Shown in pieces: positions 1-6,639 of a stretch of 12,940 nt of DNA (positions are counted from its first letter, which is position 1; every line of letters starts with the position of its first letter). A program made the translations under genes and the position numbers. The notes under the pieces were generated by a model. That model worked only from the letters and a program-made list of their open reading frames with translations, made no database searches and had not been told where the DNA came from. This stretch comes from Fen-1467 sp035519475 (lineage in GTDB: Bacteria; Verrucomicrobiota; Verrucomicrobiia; Opitutales; Opitutaceae): the NCBI GenBank assembly GCA_035519475.1, contig DATIWI010000065.1:1-12940 (forward strand), read 5' to 3'.

Positions 1-131
1 TGGGACGTGGACACCGCACTCCAGAGCGCGACGCCCGCCAGCACGAGCGTCAATGTCTCCAGCAGGATCCGCCCTCCGCCCGGCGAATGCCGGCGGTCCG
101 GCGCCGGCCGTTCACTCGATTGATTCCCCAT
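1..131 (-). CDS. N-terminus of an unidentified membrane protein (partial)
   Basis: Only the first 43 codons lie in the window, and the gene runs off the left edge. The frame opens after an in-frame TAG at 146-144, and its first ATG is at 131. The peptide begins MGNQSSERPAPDRRHSPGG, a polar, proline/arginine-rich leader. A hydrophobic stretch at about residues 22-42 (ILLETLTLVLAGVALWSAVS) follows and looks like a transmembrane segment or uncleaved signal anchor. No good Shine-Dalgarno sequence precedes the ATG. The gene lies 147 nt downstream of pcp on the same strand, so it could be the tail of that transcript, but its family cannot be recognised from this fragment. Orientation and start are moderately supported; the function is unknown. 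Confidence 0.5.
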   Translation of the reverse strand, partial: MGNQSSERPAPDRRHSPGGGRILLETLTLVLAGVALWSAVSTS

Positions 132-278
132 GTTGCCATACCGCTAGCCGGGAAACGCGACGCGGCAAGTGGACGCCCACACGCCGCGCCCTGTCGGACC
201 CATCGACCAACAATCAACCGCCGGCGTGAATTCGTAACGCAATCCGTCAAATACTGCGTCGGATCGCCGGCGGCCGCA

Positions 279-956
279 TCAGCGCCGGGGCCGCGTTGCC
301 CGAAGGGATTCGCGCGCCGCGATTGCGAGCGCTTTCACGATGGTATCCAACGACAGGCCGCCAGACCCAGCTTTCGCCGGTGCCTCGCCGCCGCGCCGGT
401 GCTGCGGCCCTGCCAGCGGCGGCACGTGGATGAATCCGCCGCGCACGGCGCGGCGGCCGCGCTGGATGGGAGCGCCGCCCTTCGCTCGCTCTGCCAGGGC
501 GTGCATCAGGCCGTAGAAAACGTGGTTGCAGACATAGGTTCCGGCGCTGGGGGACACCCGCGCGGGAATGCCGCGCCGGCGCAGCGCCCGCACGATGGCC
601 TGAACCGGCAGCGTCGACCGGTACGTCGCCGGCCCGCCCGCGATGATCGGCGTGCCAGTCGGCTTCCGTCCGGCATTGTCCGCGATGCGGGCGTCATCGC
701 GATTGACCGCCGTGCGCTCGGGGGTGATCTCCGCCCGGCGCTCCGCCAGTCCCACGCAGAGCACCAGCGCGGGGTTCACCCTCTGGATCTGGCGCTCCAG
801 CGCGCGAAGGGACCGAGCGAACTCCACCGGCAGCCGGCGGGCGACGATGCGGTGGCCGCCAAGCGTCCGGCCGTGCAGCCGCTTCGCCGCGAGCCACGAC
901 GGATTCACCCTGGCGCCACCAAAGGGCTCAAAGCCCGTGAGCAGAATTGTCTTCAT
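279..956 (-). CDS. pcp: Pyroglutamyl-peptidase I (peptidase family C15)
   Basis: A cytosolic cysteine peptidase of 225 residues, close to the usual C15 length. It removes N-terminal pyroglutamate (5-oxoproline) from peptides. It opens with the family signature ILLTGFEPFGG (residues 4-14). The catalytic triad is visible: Glu80 in ITPERTAVNRDDARIADN, Cys143 in SAGTYVCNHVFYGLMH, and His177 in GFIHVPPL. The C-terminal part (about 183-225) is Arg/Ala-rich but retains the SLDTIVKALAIA helix typical of the family. The start was chosen because MKTILLTGF matches the normal N-terminus; no clear ribosome site precedes it. It lies 222 nt downstream of the DUF979 gene on the same strand, and a palindromic repeat and a T-tract sit in that gap. 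Its product, 5-oxoproline, is the substrate of the PxpABC enzyme encoded further right, so this is the peptide-processing entry to the pathway. Confidence 0.95.
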   Translation of the reverse strand: MKTILLTGFEPFGGARVNPSWLAAKRLHGRTLGGHRIVARRLPVEFARSLRALERQIQRVNPALVLCVGLAERRAEITPERTAVNRDDARIADNAGRKPTGTPIIAGGPATYRSTLPVQAIVRALRRRGIPARVSPSAGTYVCNHVFYGLMHALAERAKGGAPIQRGRRAVRGGFIHVPPLAGPQHRRGGEAPAKAGSGGLSLDTIVKALAIAARESLRATRPRR

Positions 957-1026
957 GTCGTCCGCGGATTGCCCGGACAGGCGCTGATCACAGCATAGCC
1001 ATTCGCGAATCTCAACGCCGGCCGCG

Positions 1027-1049
1027 AAAAAAACGGGATCCCCTCCCCG
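1027..1049 (-). terminator. Possible weak intrinsic terminator between DUF979 and pcp
   Basis: On the minus strand a run of seven T (1033-1027) directly follows a short stem with arms CGGG (1049-1046) and CCCG (1037-1034). G-T wobbles between GGG and TTT could extend the stem. The stem is weak and the T-run is the only one in the area, so it might end some of the DUF969-DUF979 transcripts before pcp. Low confidence. Confidence 0.3.
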
Positions 1050-1103
1050 CCCACCCGGGGTCCGCCAAATCGATTTCGGCCGTTGTCCTGCGCTCCCCGG
1101 AAC

Positions 1104-1124
1104 ATGTCAACTGATAGTTGACAT
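1104..1124. repeat. Palindromic repeat copy 1
   Basis: A perfect inverted repeat with 9-bp arms ATGTCAACT (1104-1112) and AGTTGACAT (1116-1124) around GAT. It is the same element as the copies at 5908, 6141, 6222 and 6581. It lies 54 nt after the DUF979 stop codon and before pcp, on the presumed shared transcript. Confidence 0.9.
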
Positions 1125-1178
1125 TCGGCCCCGCGTGGCCGTCCGCCGGCGATCCACGCCCCGCGGGACCGAATCGCT

Positions 1179-2141
1179 TCAGAATCGATAGACGCAGAAC
1201 CACATCAGGAGCACATTTGCGATGAAGATGACGGCGGCGATCGGCGCCTGGGCCTTGATGACGCCGTACCGATCCTTCAACTCGAGCAGCATGGCCGGCA
1301 CGATGTTGAAATTCGCGGCCATCGGGGTCAGCAGGGTGCCGCAGTAGCCCGCGAGCATGCCGATCGCCGCCATGATGGCCGGATTGCCGCCGTGCTGCTG
1401 AACAATCAGCGGCAGGCCGATGCCGCCCGTGATGACGGCGAAGGCCGCGAACGCATTCCCCATGACAATGGTGAAAAGCGCCATGCCCGCGCAGTAGGCC
1501 AGCACCGCGACGAACGCCGACTGCGTCGGGAGGGCCGACGCCACCAACCCGGCGATGACCTCGCCCACGCCCGCGCGGGAGAAGATGCCGCCCAGGGCCG
1601 CCAGCAACTGGGGCAGGACGAGCGCCCAGCCGATGGTTTGCAGCAGCCGGCTGCCTTCGGCCAGGGGCGCGGCGGGCGGTGCGCGCGTCAGGCGCAGACC
1701 CGCGCCAAGCGCGAGCAGCGCGCCCAGACTCAGCGAAATCAGGGTGGTTTGACCGCGATCGATCAGCCACACGCCGCCGATATGCACCCGGCCCAACAGC
1801 AGGGTGCCCGCCACGGCGGTTGCCGGGATGAGCAGCGCCGGCCACAGCAGCCGGTGCCGCAGGCGCTCCTCATGCGCCAACCGCTCGGCCCGCGATCCCG
1901 CGTGCTCGGTGGGACGCCCCACCTGCTTCGCCGCCGCGAGCACCGCCATCGCGAGGACGAGATAGCCGGTCACGACCGGGGGAAGCACGTCACCGAGCAG
2001 GAAGGTCACCGCCAGGAGCGCCCAGAACGCCGCGGAGCCCCAGCGTTTCGGATGCGTGGCATCCCGCGCGATGCGCGCGGCCACCAGCAGCAGGACGGCG
2101 CCGCCGATGACGTAGAAGGCCTCCATGGTGACCAGTTTCAT
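1179..2141 (-). CDS. DUF979 family membrane protein, predicted 5-oxoproline transporter subunit
   Basis: An integral membrane protein of 320 residues with roughly eight to ten hydrophobic segments. The family signature is in the C-terminal third: MGNAFAAFAVITGGIG (227-242), then GMLAGYCGTLLTPMAANFN (261-279), then VPAMLLELKDRYGVIKAQ (281-298). This family almost always pairs with DUF969 and is often found next to pcp or 5-oxoprolinase genes, which is the basis for the predicted role as one half of a 5-oxoproline importer. The reading frame stays open upstream to 2261. I chose ATG 2141 because the membrane protein starts there (MKLVTMEAFYVIGG) and because its ATG overlaps the DUF969 stop codon as ATGA, which indicates translational coupling. 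Family assignment is strong; the substrate is inferred from context. Confidence 0.9.
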   Translation of the reverse strand: MKLVTMEAFYVIGGAVLLLVAARIARDATHPKRWGSAAFWALLAVTFLLGDVLPPVVTGYLVLAMAVLAAAKQVGRPTEHAGSRAERLAHEERLRHRLLWPALLIPATAVAGTLLLGRVHIGGVWLIDRGQTTLISLSLGALLALGAGLRLTRAPPAAPLAEGSRLLQTIGWALVLPQLLAALGGIFSRAGVGEVIAGLVASALPTQSAFVAVLAYCAGMALFTIVMGNAFAAFAVITGGIGLPLIVQQHGGNPAIMAAIGMLAGYCGTLLTPMAANFNIVPAMLLELKDRYGVIKAQAPIAAVIFIANVLLMWFCVYRF

Positions 2142-2836
2142 GGTTCGCCCCCTGTCTCGGCGCCGGCCCTGTCCGCCGCGGCGCGTGCCGCGCGCCGATC
2201 GAGGCGGCGGCACCGCCACCACATGGCGCCAAACGCGACCAACGCCGTGGGGATGCCCCACAGGGCCATCGACCAGACGCCAACGTTCAGACCCATGGCC
2301 TCAAAGAACCCTTTCATCAACAGCACGGCGCCCACGGCAATGAAGATATCCTCGCCGAAGAAGTTCCCCACGTTTTCCGCCGCCGCGGCGTGCGCGCGCA
2401 CCGCCTGCACCAAGTCCTCCGGCAGATCCCCGTGGCGGGCCCGCGCCGCGCCCTCGGCCATCGGCGCGATCAGCGGCCGCACCGCGCCGGCGTGCCCACC
2501 GATGCTCACGCCCAAGGCGATCGAAACCTGCCGCACCGCCGTGTAGAGCAGCAGCACGCGGCCCGCCGTCACCGCCCGCGCGCCGCGGATGAAGCGCTCG
2601 GCATGCTCCTGCAAACCATAGCGCTCCAGCAGACCAACCACCGGCACGATCAACACCACCGGCAGTGTCATGTAGCGGTTCTCGACGAAAAGCCGGCCAA
2701 ACTGCGCCATGATTTCGTGAAAGGACAGGCCCGCGCAGAGCCCGGTTGCAATGCCCGCCGCCATGACCACGAGCAGCGTGTTGAACCGCAAGGCGAAGCC
2801 CACGGCCACGACCAGGACGCCGATGAGTTTGATCAT
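2138..2836 (-). CDS. DUF969 family membrane protein, predicted 5-oxoproline transporter subunit
   Basis: A 232-residue integral membrane protein and partner of the DUF979 protein. It begins MIKLIGVLVVAVGFALRFNT, the usual N-terminus of the family. It continues with GLLERYGLQEHAERFI (68-83), the conserved loop SIGGHAGAVRPLIAPMAEGA (111-130), and AENVGNFFGEDIFIAVGAVLLMKG (153-176). The C-terminus is a basic cytoplasmic-looking tail (208-232). The frame is open 17 codons further upstream, but the homologous N-terminus starts at 2836; a GGAG lies 15 nt before that ATG, rather far. It is the first gene of a minus-strand operon (DUF969, DUF979, pcp) and shares a 4-nt ATGA overlap with the next gene. 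Transport of 5-oxoproline is inferred from gene association rather than from any residue. Confidence 0.9.
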   Translation of the reverse strand: MIKLIGVLVVAVGFALRFNTLLVVMAAGIATGLCAGLSFHEIMAQFGRLFVENRYMTLPVVLIVPVVGLLERYGLQEHAERFIRGARAVTAGRVLLLYTAVRQVSIALGVSIGGHAGAVRPLIAPMAEGAARARHGDLPEDLVQAVRAHAAAAENVGNFFGEDIFIAVGAVLLMKGFFEAMGLNVGVWSMALWGIPTALVAFGAMWWRCRRLDRRAARAAADRAGAETGGEP

Positions 2837-3268
2837 CGTAAATCGGGGTGACTCCAACGGCATGGCGGCGGACGCGCGCAGCCGCAATTCATTCGTGATG
2901 ATCCCCGGCTCCGCCTTGGCAAAGGCCAGCCAGTGGCGCTAAGGGGCCCAGGCTTGGTCCGAAACTACCAAAAAATGAGTGCTCGGCGTCTCAGCAAAAC
3001 CGTTGAGGGTGTGCTAGTGTGTGGTCCGTTACCCTTGTGCTCAAACCCCTGCCTGCTCCCGCGGATAACGGCCACGCGGTCGGTGCAGCCGGCCCGCGGC
3101 AGGGGAAGCCTGCATCCGGACGGAAACCCCGCGGGGATGGACCCCGGCGGATCCATCCCGGGCCACCCGGGTTGCCTGGCTCCCACTGAAGGGCCCGGTC
3201 AGGTGGCCGGCGCCCGCCGGGCACAAAATGCTGAATCGCGTTTCCCATAATCAATCGCGCCCGCCCGC
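2837..3268. other. Hairpin-rich intergenic region between divergent genes
   Basis: This region holds no convincing gene. It should contain the promoters of the divergent DUF969 and hemerythrin genes, but no clear -35/-10 pair stands out. It carries several perfect or near-perfect inverted repeats. GCAGG (3099-3103) pairs with CCTGC (3109-3113). GGGATGGA (3134-3141) pairs with TCCATCCC (3152-3159). GTGGCCGGC (3203-3211) pairs with GCCGGGCAC (3216-3224) with one mismatch. Two CCCGGG sites lie at 3157-3162 and 3166-3171. None matches a riboswitch class I can recognise. Confidence 0.5.
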
Positions 3269-3718
3269 ATGAAGATCACCGAGGCATTGGTCGCCGAGCA
3301 CAGGATCTTTCTGAGCGTCTTCGATCAGATCGAACGCGTGCTCACGCAGATGACCACGGTCGCCGAGATCAAGGCGCTGGCCAGCGTCATCGAGGGCATG
3401 CTCGAGAGCCATGCCGGAACGGAAACCAACCTCGCCTACCTGGCGCTCGATCACGTCATGCATGAGAAAGGGCAGCTGGACCAGTTGCACGAAGAGCACC
3501 ACGAGATCGATGCCAGTCTGCGTCGCGTCCAGCAGGCTCTCGACTGCCCGGAGGCGCGAAGCCTGTTGCAGACGGCGATCGAGGCGTCACGCCGCCATTT
3601 TCAATTTGAGGAGGAGGTCGTGTTCCCCCTCTTGGAGCGGGTGCTGCAGGACGAGACGCTCGCCGAGCTCGGAACGACGTGGTCGCAGCGGACCGCGGCG
3701 ATGCAAACCGCCGTTTGA
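3269..3718 (+). CDS. Hemerythrin-like HHE cation-binding domain protein
   Basis: A 149-residue soluble protein made almost entirely of one four-helix hemerythrin-type domain, which binds a di-iron centre used for oxygen or nitric oxide sensing, iron handling or stress protection. Candidate metal ligands are in the expected spacing: His11 (ALVAEHRIF), His48 with Glu52 (ESHAGTE), His74/His77/His78 (LHEEHHEID), and His110 with Glu114/115 (RRHFQFEEEVVFP). No signal peptide, membrane segment or output domain is attached. The start ATG has no obvious Shine-Dalgarno sequence. A long hairpin-rich leader precedes it, and the symporter gene follows 229 nt downstream on the same strand, too far to claim an operon. 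Family assignment is good; the specific role is unknown. Confidence 0.85.
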   Translation: MKITEALVAEHRIFLSVFDQIERVLTQMTTVAEIKALASVIEGMLESHAGTETNLAYLALDHVMHEKGQLDQLHEEHHEIDASLRRVQQALDCPEARSLLQTAIEASRRHFQFEEEVVFPLLERVLQDETLAELGTTWSQRTAAMQTAV

Positions 3719-3721
3719 ACC

Positions 3722-3750
3722 GGCGGCGAGCCCGGGCCCGCCGCGCCGCC
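3722..3750 (+). terminator. Possible stem-loop after the hemerythrin gene
   Basis: GGCGGCG (3722-3728) pairs perfectly with CGCCGCC (3744-3750), and the loop is also GC-rich. It starts 3 nt after the hemerythrin stop codon. Only a poor T-rich run (tatttcttg) follows, so termination is uncertain. Confidence 0.3.
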
Positions 3751-3947
3751 CGCGGGTATTTCTTGCGCAGGGCGGGCGCCGCCTCTAGACGACTGCGGCG
3801 ATGATTGCCCCCTCCGCTCAGCCGCCCGCCGACGGCGCAGATCCGAAGGCGTGAGCAGCGCGCCGATCATCGCGGCAGTCCGTCGACCCTGGTCTAGCAC
3901 CCTTCCACCCCAATCTCGTCGTCTAAAACCCGGCCTGCGACCCTCTC

Positions 3948-5771
3948 ATGAAACTGGGGCTCATCGACATCACCATCATCTGCAGCTATCTCGTCCTCAC
4001 CGTCATCATCGGATTCATCCTGACGAAGCGCGCGGCCAAGGGGTTGAACTCCTATTTCCTGGCCGACAAGGGACTGCCGTTCTGGATCCTGGGTGTCTCG
4101 GACGCCGGCGGCATGTTCGACATCACCGGCACCATGTGGCTGGTGTACATCGTCTTCGTCTACGGCCTCAAATCGGTCTGGCTGCCCTGGCTGTGGCCCG
4201 TATTCAACCAGGTCTTTCTCATGGTCTACATGTCGAAGTGGATGCGCCGCTCGAATGTGATGACCGGAGCTGAATGGATCGGCACCCGCTTCGGGAGCGG
4301 GCGCGGAGGGGTCCTGGCCCACCTCAGCGTGGTGGCGTTTGCGCTGGTCAGCGTGATCGGGTTCCTGGCCTACGGTTTTGCGGGCATCGGCAAATTCCTC
4401 GCGCCGTTCCTGCCGTGGGATTTCTCCCCCAACACGTATGCCATGGTGCTGATGCTCGTGACGGCGGTCTATGTCGTCGCTGGCGGCATGTACAGCGTCG
4501 TGCTGACCGAACTGCTTCAGTTCACGGTTCTCACCGTCTCCTCCGTCGCCGTCGCGGTGGTGGCGATCATCAAGATCTCGCCCGAAGCGGTGACGGCGGC
4601 CGTGCCGGCCGGATGGAAGCACCTGTTCTTCGGCTGGCACCTGAACCTCGATTGGTCGGGCGTGATCCAGTCCGTCAACGCGAAGATCGCCGAGGACGGC
4701 TATTCGCTCTTCACGATTTTCTTCATGATGATGCTGTTCAAGGGCGTGCTGGTCAGCCTGGCCGGCCCGGCGCCGAACTACGACATGCAGCGCATCCTGG
4801 CCACGCGCAGCCCGCGGGAAGCTTCCAAGATGAACTGGTTCGTGTGCTGCTGCCTGTTCTTCCCGCGCTACCTCATGATCTCCGGATTCACGGTGATGGC
4901 CCTGGTGTTCTTCAGCCCGCAGATCCGGGCCATGGGCGCGCACATCGATTTCGAGCAGATCCTGCCGGACACGCTGAGCAATTTCATGCCGGCCGGGGTC
5001 CTGGGCCTGGTGCTGGCGGGGTTGCTCGCCGCCTACATGTCGAATTTCGCCGCCACGGTGAATGCCGCGCCCGCCTATGTCGTCAACGACATCTACAAGC
5101 GCTACGTCAATCCTCAGGCCAGCCGCCGCACGCTCATCGTCATGAGCTACGTCGTCTCGTTCGCCTTTGTGGTCGTCGGCATCCTCTTCGGCCTCCACGC
5201 CAAGGATATCAACCAGGTCACGCAGTGGATCGTGTCGGCGTTGTGGGGCGGCTACACGGCGGCCAATGTGCTTAAGTGGTATTGGTGGCGATTCAACGGC
5301 TACGGCTACTTCTGGGGCATGATCACCGGGATCGCCGCCGCCCTGATCCTCTCCAAGTTCCCGTTCCTGTATCTCTGGCTTTATCCCGACATCGCCGCCA
5401 ACCTCTATCCGCTGTATTCGTTCCCGGTCATCCTGGCGCTCTCGACGGCCGGCTGCCTGCTCGGCACGCTGCTGTCCCCGCCGGAGGAGGACGAGATCCT
5501 CATGCGCTTCTACCGGCAGGTGCGCCCGTGGGGCTTCTGGCAGCCCATTCACGCGAAGGTCGTCGCGGCGGATCCCGGCTTCAAATCCGACGCGAATTTC
5601 CGGCGGGACATGTTCAACATCGCCGTGGGCATCGTCTGGCAGACGTCGCTGGTCGTGCTGCCGATCTACATCGTGATCCGCGAGCACGTGCCGATGTTCG
5701 AGGCGATCGCCGTCCTCCTCATCACCTCCCTGATCCTGCGGAAGACGTGGTGGAAGCACATCACGGACTGA
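3948..5771 (+). CDS. Sodium:solute symporter (SSS family)
   Basis: A 607-residue polytopic inner-membrane transporter of the sodium/solute symporter family. The N-terminus fits the fold: a first helix near 8-25, then SYFLADKGLPFWILGVS (35-51), matching the family pattern YFLAGR-x-LPWW. A TM8-like segment runs MSNFAATVNAAPAYVVNDIY (364-383). About 13 hydrophobic segments are visible, with an extra C-terminal part (about 510-607) containing a cytoplasmic loop PPEEDEILMRFYRQVRPWG and two final helices. In many SSS proteins the position after the Ser of the MS motif is Ser/Thr and helps bind sodium; here it is Asn366. Substrate cannot be read from the sequence. The gene lies between the two 5-oxoproline gene groups but on the opposite strand. 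No Shine-Dalgarno sequence is evident before the start. Confidence 0.92.
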   Translation: MKLGLIDITIICSYLVLTVIIGFILTKRAAKGLNSYFLADKGLPFWILGVSDAGGMFDITGTMWLVYIVFVYGLKSVWLPWLWPVFNQVFLMVYMSKWMRRSNVMTGAEWIGTRFGSGRGGVLAHLSVVAFALVSVIGFLAYGFAGIGKFLAPFLPWDFSPNTYAMVLMLVTAVYVVAGGMYSVVLTELLQFTVLTVSSVAVAVVAIIKISPEAVTAAVPAGWKHLFFGWHLNLDWSGVIQSVNAKIAEDGYSLFTIFFMMMLFKGVLVSLAGPAPNYDMQRILATRSPREASKMNWFVCCCLFFPRYLMISGFTVMALVFFSPQIRAMGAHIDFEQILPDTLSNFMPAGVLGLVLAGLLAAYMSNFAATVNAAPAYVVNDIYKRYVNPQASRRTLIVMSYVVSFAFVVVGILFGLHAKDINQVTQWIVSALWGGYTAANVLKWYWWRFNGYGYFWGMITGIAAALILSKFPFLYLWLYPDIAANLYPLYSFPVILALSTAGCLLGTLLSPPEEDEILMRFYRQVRPWGFWQPIHAKVVAADPGFKSDANFRRDMFNIAVGIVWQTSLVVLPIYIVIREHVPMFEAIAVLLITSLILRKTWWKHITD

Positions 5772-5814
5772 AGCCGGCGGCCCGGGGACCGCGGGTCGAG
5801 CTTCGAAGACATCA

Positions 5815-5848
5815 GCCGCGGGCGGCCCCACTTTGGGGTCACCGCGGC
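5815..5848 (+). terminator. Two-part stem-loop 43 nt after the symporter gene
   Basis: Outer arms GCCGCGG (5815-5821) and CCGCGGC (5842-5848) enclose an inner stem, CCCCA (5826-5830) and TGGGG (5834-5838), with a three-base loop CTT. The folded shape is like a transcript-end hairpin. No T-run follows, so it may protect a 3' end or work without the classical U-tract. Confidence 0.4.
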
Positions 5849-5907
5849 CCCCTCGCGCGAACCTCGCCACGCGGCGGCGTCACTACGCCCCTCTGCCCCA
5901 GAAAACT

Positions 5908-5926
5908 TGTCAACTATTAGTTGACA
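5908..5926. repeat. Palindromic repeat copy 2
   Basis: Perfect 8-bp arms TGTCAACT (5908-5915) and AGTTGACA (5919-5926) flank ATT. The right flank, ATGTCGCTGGGCGC (5926-5939), is identical to the right flank of copy 3. Confidence 0.9.
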
Positions 5927-6140
5927 TGTCGCTGGGCGCGACGCCGGCGCGTAAGTTTGTCATTCATTCAACGGCAAAGGATTCTTCTCCGACCGGCGGA
6001 GCGCGGCCGAAATGTCAGCGACGCCCCCAGTCCCTTTGTCACGCATTACTTGGTCAACGCCCGCCCGATCGCCGCGGCCAGCACCCCCACATCCCCGCCG
6101 CTGCCCCGCGGCGCCCGGTCGCCTCTCCGTCCCACGCGGC

Positions 6141-6161
6141 ATGTCTACTATTGGTTGAAAT
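6141..6161. repeat. Palindromic repeat copy 3 (degenerate)
   Basis: The arms are ATGTCTACT and GGTTGAAAT, so the palindrome is broken by substitutions. Position and flanks show it is the same element: the 14 nt at 6160-6173 match copy 2 exactly. Confidence 0.75.
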
Positions 6162-6199
6162 GTCGCTGGGCGCCACGGATGCCGTATTTGGCGATCGGC

Positions 6200-6244
6200 G
6201 CGCCCTTCCGCCCCCGGCAATATGTCAACCAATAGTTGACATGT
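6200..6244. repeat. Palindromic repeat copy 4 with conserved left flank
   Basis: Core 6222-6242 has 8-bp arms ATGTCAAC and GTTGACAT around CAATA. The 45-nt segment aligns without gaps to 6559-6603 with 41 identical positions by my count, and its left flank begins GCGCCCTTCC. Confidence 0.88.
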
Positions 6245-6477
6245 TACGGACCGCCGCGTCGACGCGCCGGTCTGTCACTCAACGGAGGACCAAGAAGTCC
6301 GCCCTCGGGGCCGGACGCGCTCGCCTCACCCCGGGCGCCCCTGATCCAGTCGTCTCCTAGTGCGTAGCGTTCGATCGCCGCGCCGCCGCTCTCCTGCACA
6401 CGACGCCTCCTCGCGGCGCCGACGCGCCTGATCGACCCGGGCCGCGTGTCGGCCAGGGCATGTCTTCAAAACGCTTG

Positions 6478-6518
6478 GTCATCGCGAGGCTCGCAATGCG
6501 GGCCGCGGCGATCCAGTC
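6478..6518. repeat. Short dispersed repeat resembling the GTCATTGCGAGG...GCAATCCAG class
   Basis: The segment begins GTCATCGCGAGGCTCGCAATG and ends GCGGCGATCCAGTC, with inverted arms ATCGC (6481-6485) and GCGAT (6508-6512). This matches the general form of a short interspersed repeat seen in many bacterial genomes. On the minus strand it reads as peptide DWIAAARIASLAMT, a typical spurious translation of such repeats. Only one copy is in the window, so the identification rests on recall of the class. Confidence 0.55.
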
Positions 6519-6558
6519 CCGGATTGGTCGGGGGCGTGACACCGCCCTCGGCGTCGAA

Positions 6559-6603
6559 GCGCCCTTCCAACCCGGGCAACATGTCAACCAATAGTTGACA
6601 TGT
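6559..6603. repeat. Palindromic repeat copy 5 with conserved left flank
   Basis: The core has 10-bp perfect arms ACATGTCAAC (6579-6588) and GTTGACATGT (6594-6603) around CAATA. It is the longest stem of the family. It lies 36 nt after the pxpA stop codon and shares its left flank with copy 4. Confidence 0.92.
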
Positions 6604-6639
6604 AGCCTGGCGTCCGGCACCGGGAAAACCTTGGGGTCA

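Larger units (their letters stand above)
5772..6639. other. Gene-free convergent region with a cluster of short repeats
   Basis: These 868 nt lie between the 3' ends of the symporter and pxpA. Open frames here show no recognisable domain, and their peptides are largely translations of the repeats. The region holds one stem-loop near the symporter end, four palindromic repeats (5908, 6141, 6222, 6581) with partly shared flanks, and one copy of a different short repeat (6478-6518). Confidence 0.75.

Noticed and set aside
87..998. 303-codon plus-strand open frame over pcp
   Set aside because: Pcp on the minus strand has its full catalytic triad; the plus frame is an Arg/Pro/Ala-rich shadow.
2933..3250. 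105-codon plus-strand open frame before the hemerythrin gene
   Set aside because: It has no homology I recognise and runs through several hairpins; composition is that of non-coding GC-rich DNA.
3060..3260. Cobalamin or other riboswitch before the hemerythrin gene
   Set aside because: Some GC-rich stems look suggestive, but the conserved core bases of the classes I know are absent.
3894..5870. 658-codon open frame on the minus strand across the symporter gene
   Set aside because: Composition is Asp/Glu/Arg/His-rich with no domain, as expected of an antisense shadow of a GC-rich gene. The plus-strand symporter is clearly real.
5833..6360. Open frames in the repeat region between the symporter and pxpA
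   Set aside because: They contain repeated peptides that come from translating the palindromic repeats, with no domain or ribosome site.
5908..6603. CRISPR array
   Set aside because: Repeats are short palindromes at uneven distances with related flanks; there are no uniform spacers and no cas genes.
6581..6603. Promoter using the TTGACA present in each palindrome arm
   Set aside because: TTGACA matches a -35 box, but no TATAAT-like sequence lies 16-18 nt away on either strand of the copies checked.
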